DNA of 64,000 bases from Roseiconus lacunae (lineage in GTDB: Bacteria > Planctomycetota > Planctomycetia > Pirellulales > Pirellulaceae), in assembly GCF_008312935.1 (NCBI RefSeq), contig NZ_VSZO01000001.1:868001-932000 (forward strand), in the 5' to 3' direction. Each line of letters opens with the position of its first letter. The stretch's first letter is position 1. The notes beneath the pieces are model-generated. The model saw only the letters and a program-made list of their open reading frames with translations, searched no databases and was not told where the DNA came from. Shown here in pieces: positions 28,998-37,681 of this stretch. The position numbers and the translations under genes are program-made.

Positions 28998-29918
28998 GTG
29001 AGACAACTCATGATCTTGTTCCTAGCCATGGTAATGCAGTTCAACATCGGAATGCTGAATCTAGTTGCGCAGACAAGCAAGAACAACGTCCCCTTGTCTT
29101 CGACGCGAGCCGATCACTGGAAAATAAGATGGGATCGCTCCGACGATTTCAATGGCAATGAAGTCGATTGGAAAAAATGGAACGAGTCCCCAGAAAACTT
29201 TGGTGCTTGGGTTTGGGATAACGAAAACAACGTTTCAATTTCTGGCGGAGTTCTAAAACTCATGATGCGTCGGCTTTCGTCACCGGTCGCCGAAGGTAAC
29301 CGAACTCCGACGCCTTACACATCGGGCATGCTCAAGTCACATGCGACGGGGACGTACGGCTACTACGAAGCACGAATGAAAGGGGCACTACTCTTCCCCG
29401 GTGTGTGCCCGTCTTTCTGGCTCTACAGCAAAATTGATGATTCGATTATCGCTAAGGACGAAACGCGATACAGCGAAGTTGACATAGTCGAATTGACTCA
29501 GCGAGGTGACCGAGTCGCCGGCAACGAACGCATCGCCGACTGCAACTTGCACGCAATCCTTTCCAACGGCAGCCCGGGAATACAAGGCCGCGAGTGGCAT
29601 CGACCGAATGACGAACGATACCGAGCAGAACAAGCCAACGAAGTTCGTCTCCAGTTTGACCCACGTCTCGATTTCCACACATACGGTTGTGAAATCACCC
29701 CCGACACTATCACATGGTACATCGACGGAAAAGAGATCGGGCACAAGCCGAATCTCCATTGGCACCGCGAGATGAACGTTGCCATCTCCCTTGGCCTGCG
29801 TCCACCCTACGCAACCTACACGACGAAAGGTTTCGTACCGTCGATCGTCGAGGGGACCGATGAATTTCCCACCGAAATGGAAATTGATTACGTTCGTGTT
29901 TGGGATCGCGTGAAGTAA
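28998..29918 (+). CDS. GH16-family endo-glycosidase (agarase/carrageenase-like)
   Basis: 306 residues from the GTG at 28998, which has an AAAGGAA ribosome binding site 6 bases before it and is followed by a hydrophobic leader (MILFLAMVMQFNIGMLNLV), so the protein is exported. The concanavalin-like GH16 fold begins DDFNGNEVDWKKWN. The catalytic signature E-x-D-x-x-E is present as E160-V-D162-I-V-E165 in RYSEVDIVEL. GTYGYYEARMKGALLFPGVCPSFWLYS and the C-terminal EMEIDYVRVWD are typical GH16 strands. The longer ExDxxE form is found in agarases, porphyranases and kappa-carrageenases, which attack sulfated red-algal galactans. The exact substrate cannot be told. It is a single gene near the rhamnose/sulfatase regulon but without its operator. 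Confidence 0.85.
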   Translation: MRQLMILFLAMVMQFNIGMLNLVAQTSKNNVPLSSTRADHWKIRWDRSDDFNGNEVDWKKWNESPENFGAWVWDNENNVSISGGVLKLMMRRLSSPVAEGNRTPTPYTSGMLKSHATGTYGYYEARMKGALLFPGVCPSFWLYSKIDDSIIAKDETRYSEVDIVELTQRGDRVAGNERIADCNLHAILSNGSPGIQGREWHRPNDERYRAEQANEVRLQFDPRLDFHTYGCEITPDTITWYIDGKEIGHKPNLHWHREMNVAISLGLRPPYATYTTKGFVPSIVEGTDEFPTEMEIDYVRVWDRVK

Positions 29919-29973
29919 GTCGCTACCTTACGACGACTTTTGGCTTTCGCTTGGACTAGGACGCGAGCTGGAA

Positions 29974-31359
29974 TCACGAGCCATCGACATCGCCACGACG
30001 AGCGATGCTGTAAAGGTGATCGATTGTCCGCAAGTAGATCTGACCGTCGGCGAAGGCCGGCGTCGCCCACGACATCTGGTCACCCAATTCGTTGACGGCA
30101 ATGACGTCCAACGACTCCCCTGGCTTGATCACGTGCGTGTTGCCGCTGGAATCCAATGCGTAGACATGTCGACCATCGGTCCATGGCGAAGCCCAGAATG
30201 CTCTCGCACCACGAACGCGGCTTTTGAATACCTTTTCACCAGACAAGGCATCGACGCATGTCACGACACCAGCATTCCGCTGGAAGAAAAACAATTTCTC
30301 TTGGCAATAGATTGGCGAGGCCATTTGAATGCCGGATTCATCCATCCGCCATCGAACGAAATCGCCTGTCGTCGCATCGTTCGGCGGAGTGATATCGCCT
30401 TGGCCACCAGGCACGATACAGTAAAGCCGTCCGCCTCCGTCGTCTGAGCCGCCTCGATTGCGCAACTCATTGCCGATGAACAAGCGGTCTCCCAACGCGA
30501 TTGGTGTCGCCGAACTTCGTCCCTTGTTCATGTCGATCTGCCACAGCAGACGACCGGTTTCCGGGTCATAGGACCGGTAGACCATTCCGCCAACAATCAA
30601 CTCGGTCCGCTGAGAGTTCTTCCAGATATAGGGGCTGCTGTACTGAGACCGCTCGGGGCGATTGGTTCGCCAGACTTCTTTGCCAGTGGCGGTATCGAGG
30701 CAGACCAAAAAAGACTGCTCTTCGTTGTCAACTTGGACGAACAATCGGTTGTCTAGCAGAGCAATGGAACTGGCAGTTCCCCAACCAGCCCGCATCTCGA
30801 AGACACCTAGATCAGTCTGCCAAAGAGTTTTCCCGTCCAAGTCCAGACAATGCACCCCGTTCATTCCGAAGTACGCATAGATCCGACTTCCATCGACGGC
30901 GGGCGTTTCGGTGGCGTACGTGTTCGTCGTATGACGTGGGATCGGCGGTCGGCTCGTTTTTACAGTGCGTCGCCACGCTTCATCGCCAGTCGCTCGGTCG
31001 ATACAAACGACTTGATAGTCATAGACGACGTTCACCAAATCATCACGATCGCGGCCGTATCCGCCACGAACGTTTTCGGGTTTGGTTGTATCGGTTTCCG
31101 TCGAAGTCGGCACGGCCGTGGTCAGGTACAGGTGGTCTTCCCAAACCACCGGTTGCGACCAACCTTCACCTCTGGGATCAACCTTCCACCGAACGCCTTC
31201 ACGTTGGCCTTCCACGTCTGACCACCGAACCGGCAATGGCGTCGGCGAAACCGCGATTTGATCAGTACCGCGAAACTGCGGATAGTTCTCCTCGGCTGGA
31301 ACAACGGTTGCCGCCAAGAACACGAAAACACATGCCACCTGCACAGGTAAAAATTTCAC
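29974..31359 (-). CDS. exported PQQ-type beta-propeller protein
   Basis: 461 residues with a signal peptide (VQVACVFVFLAATVVPAEE). It has repeated blades of the PQQ/BamB type, such as VVCIDRATGDEAWRRTV, VHCLDLDGKTLWQTDLG, LVCLDTATGKEVWRTN and VTCVDALSGEKVFKSRV, each with the A-x-D/T-G-x-x-x-W pattern. The opening NYPQFRGTDQIAVS (WPQFRGP-like) is the hallmark of a large planctomycete family annotated as outer-membrane assembly or quinoprotein-like. No catalytic residues can be assigned. It is monocistronic, with a 232-bp gap before the DUF2071 gene upstream. Confidence 0.82.
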   Translation of the reverse strand: MKFLPVQVACVFVFLAATVVPAEENYPQFRGTDQIAVSPTPLPVRWSDVEGQREGVRWKVDPRGEGWSQPVVWEDHLYLTTAVPTSTETDTTKPENVRGGYGRDRDDLVNVVYDYQVVCIDRATGDEAWRRTVKTSRPPIPRHTTNTYATETPAVDGSRIYAYFGMNGVHCLDLDGKTLWQTDLGVFEMRAGWGTASSIALLDNRLFVQVDNEEQSFLVCLDTATGKEVWRTNRPERSQYSSPYIWKNSQRTELIVGGMVYRSYDPETGRLLWQIDMNKGRSSATPIALGDRLFIGNELRNRGGSDDGGGRLYCIVPGGQGDITPPNDATTGDFVRWRMDESGIQMASPIYCQEKLFFFQRNAGVVTCVDALSGEKVFKSRVRGARAFWASPWTDGRHVYALDSSGNTHVIKPGESLDVIAVNELGDQMSWATPAFADGQIYLRTIDHLYSIARRGDVDGS

Positions 31360-31591
31360 GGGATCAATGCTTTGGTAAGGGCTACGGAAAAATCACTTTC
31401 ACTCATGCTACAGTTTTTAGCGAAGTCAATCCGCCGGTCATCGAATGCTTCGATTGACACGATAACGCCAAGCTGCGAGGAGGAACCGCGAGTCCCGTGG
31501 CCATCCAGCCGAAAGTCACGCTCCAGATTGATTTTAGCGTGAGCCGCATCCCGTCAGCCGCTGTGGAGCTGCAATCTCGCTTCATTCGTCG

Positions 31592-32326
31592 TCAAGTGCA
31601 CTTCGCTACCAGCCACGCTTGCACATCGACCGGTTGGGCCATTAGCAAATGCGGCTCGCCCTTGAAGTGAAACCCGAATCCTTCGCCCATCGTATTCGCC
31701 CGTTCGTCATAGAATGCTGGTGCAAGCCTCCAGGGAGGATGGTCAATCTCGCCGCGATAAACTTGACCGCGTCGACTGGCACTGTAAAGGCAGTACCGTG
31801 CGGTCAACCAGTGCTCCAACGAACCAGGTTCGGCTACCCGGAATTCATCTGTGGCGGAATAACTTGCATCATACTTTGCCGCCGATTCACCGCGATGGGT
31901 GCGATTGCTTTGATAGTCGATCATCCCTTCGTCTCGTCTTTTCAGCGACATTCTTGCGTCCATGTAGGGCAAATTGAAGGTCGCTCGAGCCGACCGCACT
32001 GCCAATCGACTTTCCGCATCCAACGAAAAGAACCATACCCCTGGCTTGCCATCAACGGTCACGTAAGTTCGCACATTCAGCTCAAGAAAACGACTCAGTC
32101 CGGGAAGCGGCGGACAAAATCGCGGTGCCACACCCGACATCAGAAACGGAACCACTCCCACCCAAGCCTTGCCTTCGCGCGTGTCTAGCATCACGCCGGG
32201 TGGAAGCAATTTCGCGACCGTATCGGGCTCGATCGTCCAGTGAGCGAACAGCAATTCTGACCACGTCATTCGCATCACCCAAGGCCGGCGTGGTAGCGGC
32301 CAAGTACGATCGGATCTCCGTTCCAT
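31592..32326 (-). CDS. DUF2071 (YqjF-like) protein
   Basis: 244 residues starting at the ATG at 32326, overlapping the stop of the FecR-like gene (ATGA). It has MTWSELLFAHWTIEPDTVAKLLPPGVMLDTREGKAWVGVVPFLMSGV, the characteristic opening of DUF2071, then ELNVRTYVTVDGKPGVWFFSLDA, and the closing LEHWLTARYCLYSASRRGQVYRGEIDHPPW. The fold is acetoacetate-decarboxylase-like in this family, and function is unknown. It is the third gene of the sigma / FecR operon, an unusual partnership. Confidence 0.82.
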   Translation of the reverse strand: MERRSDRTWPLPRRPWVMRMTWSELLFAHWTIEPDTVAKLLPPGVMLDTREGKAWVGVVPFLMSGVAPRFCPPLPGLSRFLELNVRTYVTVDGKPGVWFFSLDAESRLAVRSARATFNLPYMDARMSLKRRDEGMIDYQSNRTHRGESAAKYDASYSATDEFRVAEPGSLEHWLTARYCLYSASRRGQVYRGEIDHPPWRLAPAFYDERANTMGEGFGFHFKGEPHLLMAQPVDVQAWLVAKCT

Positions 32327-33795
32327 CAACGCTGCCTAAGCACGGATTCGTCTGTTGCGATCACAAGTGTTGGCGGAGCGGCCTCGGAACTTGTTCGGTT
32401 GCCGAAGCCGTGTACGAGACCTCCGGGTTCGCGCTCCCGCGTTTCACGAACAACGATCAATGTCACACTCTGATTTGTATCAGCGTTTAGAAACCGAACC
32501 AATGCGTTTCCTTCGATCGAAACCTGGCCGTGCTGTACGCCACGACGCACAATAAATCGTCCGAGTTCACTGACTCGGTCAGCATCGACCCGGGCGGCGC
32601 CGTCGAGGTTGGCAGGTGCCGTCTGCCAAGTCAGTTGTTCGTCTGACCAATCGTCGCGAGATTCGTCGGTCAAGCCATAGACGACAAATTCACAGTCGTC
32701 CACATTGCTGGCGAAGCCCAGACCGCTCGGCATGAGCGTCAAAACAAACCTTGCCGACGTGATCTCCATCCCAGACAAAGTCGATAGGTCGAAACGAAAA
32801 TAGCCCATGCGGCCGAAACGTTCGTAGCCGCGATACGGATTCTTAATGAGAACGAGTTCCGAGTGGCTGTTCTTTTGCACGTCATCGTCCTCGCTACGAC
32901 TGACCGAAGTGTCACCGCCCCCGCCATCTGCTGTTGTTATGCGATGCAATCTGTTTTCGCCGCTCACCGATGGTCGTGCGGAAAAAAGTTTTGCTTCTCC
33001 GATCGAAACGTCTGCATCGCTCAGCGCTTCTTCGGAAGCGATGACACGCTGTTTTTCCTTCAATCGCAACGACGCATCCGACGTGACGTGCTTCACTTCG
33101 ACTTCGCCATCAAGCACTTCGATCGACGAAGTCTTTGCTGATGTATCGACCGTAACAGCGAAGGCGGTGCCATAGTCAATCGCGACCGCCGTCGGTGTCG
33201 TGAGTGTGAACCCATGGGCTGACTTCGGTACCTCAACAACGGCGGTTCCGGAGAGCAGCCTTCCGGAGAGCGACGACTCGATTTCCAGTTCCGCAGGGGA
33301 CTCCAATGTCACTTCGGCCCCCGAAGCGAACCGAATCATGGCTAGGCCGCGATCGATCTTGAGACGCCCTCGACCAAGTTGTGATCCAACCGCGGTGGGA
33401 AGCGTGCAATCGCCCCACCGAGCATCAGAGGAATCGGCGATATGTGCGATGCCGGGAATACTGTAGGGGGATTTTGCTGATGGGAGATTCCACCAAACCA
33501 ACAACAGACTTGCGGCTAACACCGCGAACACAGACGACCAAAATTTCTTGTCGGTTGATCGCGAGCCGTCCGGCAGCTTTCTCGACTCTTCACCCGATCT
33601 GGGACTGGTCGCCGATAGGTAGACACGCTCCAGTTGCAAATGTGCATTCTGGTGCATGAGGTCGAGATACAGCTCGCGTGCGTCGGGTTGATCCGTCAAC
33701 ATACGCTGAAGTCGATCGAACTCCTCCCGAGTAAGCGAATCATCGAGTTGCTTTTCGATCCACTCGGCGAGTTGATCGCGATCATTGCCCTTCAT
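32326..33795 (-). CDS. FecR-type anti-sigma/signalling protein fused to a DNRLRE domain
   Basis: 489 residues. A cytoplasmic anti-sigma N-terminus (LAEWIEKQLDDSLTREEFDRLQRMLTDQPDARELYLDLMHQNAHL) is followed by one membrane helix (FWSSVFAVLAASLLLVWW, about 86-103). A FecR domain spans roughly 150-240 (GRLLSGTAVVEVPKSAHGFTLTTPTAVAIDYGTAFAVTVD...IEVLDGEVEVKH). The C-terminal part (about 290-480) is a DNRLRE-type beta domain (YFRFDLSTLSGMEITSARFVLTL...WSDEQLTWQTAPA), a module seen in carbohydrate-binding surface proteins. It overlaps the sigma factor gene by 4 bp. It probably holds the sigma factor and senses an external glycan through the beta domain. Confidence 0.88.
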   Translation of the reverse strand: MKGNDRDQLAEWIEKQLDDSLTREEFDRLQRMLTDQPDARELYLDLMHQNAHLQLERVYLSATSPRSGEESRKLPDGSRSTDKKFWSSVFAVLAASLLLVWWNLPSAKSPYSIPGIAHIADSSDARWGDCTLPTAVGSQLGRGRLKIDRGLAMIRFASGAEVTLESPAELEIESSLSGRLLSGTAVVEVPKSAHGFTLTTPTAVAIDYGTAFAVTVDTSAKTSSIEVLDGEVEVKHVTSDASLRLKEKQRVIASEEALSDADVSIGEAKLFSARPSVSGENRLHRITTADGGGGDTSVSRSEDDDVQKNSHSELVLIKNPYRGYERFGRMGYFRFDLSTLSGMEITSARFVLTLMPSGLGFASNVDDCEFVVYGLTDESRDDWSDEQLTWQTAPANLDGAARVDADRVSELGRFIVRRGVQHGQVSIEGNALVRFLNADTNQSVTLIVVRETREREPGGLVHGFGNRTSSEAAPPTLVIATDESVLRQR

Positions 33796-34352
33796 TGCGC
33801 CACCTCCGATGTGGCCACAAAATCTTCACCCCCACCCAATACGCAATCACGCAAAGACAGCCTGACTCGGCTCAGCACACGGTAGGTTGCCGCAACAGTC
33901 CGGTTGATTCGGCCTGCGATCTCGTCCACTGCTAGTTCTTCTCCATAGCGAAGCGTCAGAATTTGCCGGTGCTTCGGGGAGAGCCTGGAAACACAATCGG
34001 ACAATCGCTCGACGCGTTCTTCTCGACTCTCTACGTTCTTTTCAAACGTATCAGCCAGTTGTTCCAGACAAGTATCCGAAAAGACGAATCGTTTGCCTTC
34101 GGTCCCTCGTTTTCTGATGAACTGTTGAATGCGGTAGAAGGCGGCTTGGCGAGCCCAGGCACCGAAATTGGTGCCCCTTTCGAACTGATCGAATGATCGC
34201 CATAGCCATATCTTCGTCTCTTGGAGAATATCGTCCGCGTCAGACGCCGATGAAACGAACGTCATGACGTATGCTGCCAGTCGCCGCTCATGCTCGGCAA
34301 GCAGGCGAATGAAGAGTGCGGCTCGATCGTCGTCGTTCACAGATTCTTCCAT
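33792..34352 (-). CDS. ECF RNA polymerase sigma factor
   Basis: 186 residues. The sigma-2 region (LFIRLLAEHERRLAAYVMTFVSSASDADDILQETKIWLWRSFDQFERGTNFGAWARQAAFYRIQQF) and sigma-4 region (CVSRLSPKHRQILTLRYGEELAVDEIAGRINRTVAATYRVLSRVRLSLRDCV) are complete. It resembles the planctomycete-specific ECF group with FecR partners. It heads the sigma / FecR-DNRLRE / DUF2071 operon and is divergent from the 965-residue secreted protein across 170 bp, which should include its own target promoter. Confidence 0.93.
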   Translation of the reverse strand: MEESVNDDDRAALFIRLLAEHERRLAAYVMTFVSSASDADDILQETKIWLWRSFDQFERGTNFGAWARQAAFYRIQQFIRKRGTEGKRFVFSDTCLEQLADTFEKNVESREERVERLSDCVSRLSPKHRQILTLRYGEELAVDEIAGRINRTVAATYRVLSRVRLSLRDCVLGGGEDFVATSEVAQ

Positions 34353-34522
34353 TGTTAACCTCGCGTCTTGCCAATTGAGAGCTTGAAATCACAAGGTTTG
34401 GACGCGTCGATCGGCGGGAAAACAGAGTTTTTACAGGAAAACCGATAACGAAGCGTCCAAAATCACAATCGGGTAACGCTAACTGAGCAACCTAGCTCCA
34501 CCACCTCCACCTTGAGTGACTG

Positions 34523-37420
34523 ATGAAACGATCGATTCTGTTGACGTTGTTCGTGTGTTTCGTGGCCGAAACATGTCCTCATCTGACCGCCGCTGAAAAT
34601 GACGTCGCGCATCCTGGAATCACTCCGTCCGAGTCCGTTCGTACCGATATCCACATCAGCGGTATCTACCCCCACCTGACAACCTACGGTGTCTACAGCC
34701 AGAACGGTAGCCACGAAAAGGACGGCCACAACGAATGTGGAATCGGAGCGATCGTTCCGTGGGCAGGCAAACTCTGGATGGTCAACTACGCCCCGCACAT
34801 GCCACGAGGCAGCGAGCACAAACTGTTCTCAGTCGACGCAGATCTCACCAAGCCGATGACCATCCACCCGGAAAGTGTTGGCGGCACACCAGCGGGTCGG
34901 ATGATTCACAAAGAATCGAATCAGCTTCTCATTGCCCACCACCTGATCGATGCAGGCGGAAATGTACGTACCATCAAGCCGGCGGACATGCCCATTCGCG
35001 TCACTGCGATCGCTCGCCACCTGACCGATCCGGCCAACCTGGTCTACTACATTGATATGGAAGGCTCGATCTGGGAGGCCAACGTTCACACACTGGCAGT
35101 CAAGCGACTGTTCAAGAAGCCGGTTCCCGGATGGCATGGCAAAGGTGGCTACACCTCTCAAGGAAGACTCGTCATCTCCAACAACGGTGAGTTGCACGTC
35201 GGTAACTACAGTGACGTCTTGGTCGGAGGAAAAGCGAAGAACGAAGAGGAACGCGGCGTGCTGGCCGAATACGATGGATCGCAATGGAAGATTGTCGAAC
35301 GACGGCAGTACACCGAAGTCACCGGACCGAAAGGAATCACCGGCGGCAGCGATGGCAATGAACCGATCTGGACGATGGGCTGGGATCGCCGCAGCGTGCG
35401 GTTAAAAGTCCTTGATGACGGACAGTGGCAGACTTACTTGCTGCCCAAAGCTGCTTACTGCAACGACGCCAGTCATGGTTGGTATACCGAGTGGCCACGT
35501 ATTCGCGAGATCACAGGCGGTCGCTGGATGATGGATATGCATGGGATGTTCTACGACTTCCCAAAGACATTCTCGGCGACGAACTCCGCTGGGATCAGAC
35601 CGATCGGGAGCCATCTTCGATACGTTCCGGATTTTTGTCAATGGAACGGAAAGCTTGTCCTGGCAACGGACGAAACCAGCATCCAAGGCAACCCGCTCGC
35701 CGGCCAACCGCAAAGCAACCTTTGGTTTGGGACCTATGCCGACCTAAAGTCATGGGGCCCGGCCTCTGGCTACGGTGGCCCGTGGATCGAAGACAACGTA
35801 CCAGCGGGTGTAGCCTCCGATCCATTTCTGATCGCCGGCTTTGATCGGCGGCTCGTCCATCTCGCCGTCGGGCGAAAAACCGCACCCGCGATCTCTGCCT
35901 TCCGTGCGGCCGATCAACAAAAGATCAATACGATCTCCAAAGAACTGGCCCAACTGCCGCGCGTCACCGTGGCCCGCGGTGACTGGCACCAACCTGCGGC
36001 GGGTTTCGAATTCGCCGTCGATGTCCCAGTGACGGTGTTCCTGGCCGTCGATCGCCGAGGCAGCCCGAAGCTGCCTTCGACTTGGAAACGGACCAACCAC
36101 ACGGTGACGTGGGGCAAGGGATTTGAAGACACCGTCTACTCGCGAGATTTCCCGGCGGGCCGAGTCACCATTCCCGACAACCCGACCGAGCATACTCCCG
36201 GTTCGTTTGGGATGCCGCACACCGCGTTCATTAAATCACGCGGTGGCCAAGTCACAATCGACGCGATCGAAAGCTCCGTCGTCACTCGTCCCGAAACTCC
36301 CAAGCTAGCTTCCGAACAATCGTCGGTCGTTTTCACATTGCAAGTCGACCGACAAGGTAATGGCGAGTGGATTGATCTTGAAAACGTGACGGTCCCCGGC
36401 GGCGGTTACGTGGCTCACCCGCTTCCAAGCAACCTCGAGGCTCAATGGCTGCGATTGATCCCCAATCGTGATTGCATCGCAACAGCGTTTCTGCATCAGA
36501 CAACAAGTCAGTACGCCAATGGCGATCTGCCAGAAAACCGATCGCTGTTCGCGGGCATTGCCGGTCTGGATGACGAACAGACGATCGGCGGTTTGGTCTA
36601 CGCTGCGAAACGCAATCGCAATTTGCGATTCATCACCGGCGATGATCGCTACTACGAGTTCTCAAAATCACGCTTTGAATTCCAAGCCGACGCGACCGAC
36701 GAAAAGCTGAAGAATTTGCTTGCGATCACCCCCGAGTTTTCGCTTGATGAAGCATCGGTCATCATCCAATCGCGAGGGCAGCGCTATCGGTTACCCAAAG
36801 GACCCGCCGCATTCGACAAACCTTTTGCGTCCGGATGGCCACGGGCACTTCGCGAGGTTGAGTCGGAACGTGAACTTGCCAACATTCACGGAACATTTTA
36901 CGAAACGCCCCTGATCACGAACGGAGCCCCGCCGGCTTGGAATCTGATCCGACCGATCAGCAGCCACACCAAACAGATAACGGACTTCTGCTCTTGGAAT
37001 GGTCTGCTAGTCCTATCGGGAATCAAACCGGATGCGGCCGAAGACGGACATCTCTTCCGCGACCAAAAACTCGGCGTAGCACTTTGGTTCGGCGGCATCG
37101 ACGACCTATGGAAACTCGGCAAGCCCGTCGGTACCGGCGGCCCATGGAAAGAAACCTCCGTTTCTGCTGGCGAAGAATCGGATCCTTACCTGATGACCGG
37201 ATATGATCGAAAGACGCTCACTCTAAAGTCATCGGTGGCAACCACAATCACGGCTGAAGTAGACATCAATGGAGAGGGCTTGTGGGTCCCCTACGATGTG
37301 TTCAGCGTTCAACCTCGTGCTCCGTTGAGTTACGAGTTCCCGCAGGAGTTTTCTGCTTCGTGGATTCGATTTCGCAGTCGCGTTCCGGCAGTTGTCAGCG
37401 CGATTCTCGAGTATGAATAG
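34523..37420 (+). CDS. large secreted protein with duplicated propeller-like modules, function unknown
   Basis: 965 residues with a signal peptide (ILLTLFVCFVAETCPHLTAA). I do not recognise a named family. A module around 339-450 (HGMFYDFP, IRPIGSH, DFCQWNGKLVLATDE, LWFGTYADLKSWG, YGGPWIEDNVPAG, SDPFLIAGFDRR) recurs at 788-905 (HGTFYETP, IRPISSH, DFCSWNGLLVLSGIK, LWFGGIDDLWKLG, TGGPWKETSVSAG, SDPYLMTGYDRK). A second short module (LQVDRQGNGEWIDL...LEAQWLRL) recurs at the C-terminus (AEVDINGEGLWVPY...FSASWIRF). Many Trp and Tyr residues on beta-strand-like segments suggest a propeller that binds carbohydrate. Seven-bladed propellers occur among ulvan lyases and rhamnohydrolases, but no motif proves that. 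It diverges from the ECF sigma operon. Confidence 0.7.
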   Translation: MKRSILLTLFVCFVAETCPHLTAAENDVAHPGITPSESVRTDIHISGIYPHLTTYGVYSQNGSHEKDGHNECGIGAIVPWAGKLWMVNYAPHMPRGSEHKLFSVDADLTKPMTIHPESVGGTPAGRMIHKESNQLLIAHHLIDAGGNVRTIKPADMPIRVTAIARHLTDPANLVYYIDMEGSIWEANVHTLAVKRLFKKPVPGWHGKGGYTSQGRLVISNNGELHVGNYSDVLVGGKAKNEEERGVLAEYDGSQWKIVERRQYTEVTGPKGITGGSDGNEPIWTMGWDRRSVRLKVLDDGQWQTYLLPKAAYCNDASHGWYTEWPRIREITGGRWMMDMHGMFYDFPKTFSATNSAGIRPIGSHLRYVPDFCQWNGKLVLATDETSIQGNPLAGQPQSNLWFGTYADLKSWGPASGYGGPWIEDNVPAGVASDPFLIAGFDRRLVHLAVGRKTAPAISAFRAADQQKINTISKELAQLPRVTVARGDWHQPAAGFEFAVDVPVTVFLAVDRRGSPKLPSTWKRTNHTVTWGKGFEDTVYSRDFPAGRVTIPDNPTEHTPGSFGMPHTAFIKSRGGQVTIDAIESSVVTRPETPKLASEQSSVVFTLQVDRQGNGEWIDLENVTVPGGGYVAHPLPSNLEAQWLRLIPNRDCIATAFLHQTTSQYANGDLPENRSLFAGIAGLDDEQTIGGLVYAAKRNRNLRFITGDDRYYEFSKSRFEFQADATDEKLKNLLAITPEFSLDEASVIIQSRGQRYRLPKGPAAFDKPFASGWPRALREVESERELANIHGTFYETPLITNGAPPAWNLIRPISSHTKQITDFCSWNGLLVLSGIKPDAAEDGHLFRDQKLGVALWFGGIDDLWKLGKPVGTGGPWKETSVSAGEESDPYLMTGYDRKTLTLKSSVATTITAEVDINGEGLWVPYDVFSVQPRAPLSYEFPQEFSASWIRFRSRVPAVVSAILEYE

Positions 37421-37681
37421 GCAGATTAATCGTGCGTGTCGTATCAACATGGCTCCTACCGCCAGTGTGGAGCCGTCCGTTGAACGTCTCCGTCTGATGG
37501 CGAGACAAATATCGAGATTGCCGATCTTGAGTACTCGACGCGTCTTTCAGAGAACCGAAAAAGTCCGGGGAGGGGGATCGAGATGAAGTATACTCGGCCT
37601 GCACAACGGCACTGATTGACCGTTACTCAAACGCGGGTGACCGCAACGGTCACTCTCAAACTTTCAACCCGCCTTCGCTAA

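Noticed and set aside
30501-31457. A 318-codon open frame opposite the PQQ-propeller gene
   Set aside because: Antisense shadow; composition is Arg/Ser-rich and unlike a real protein.
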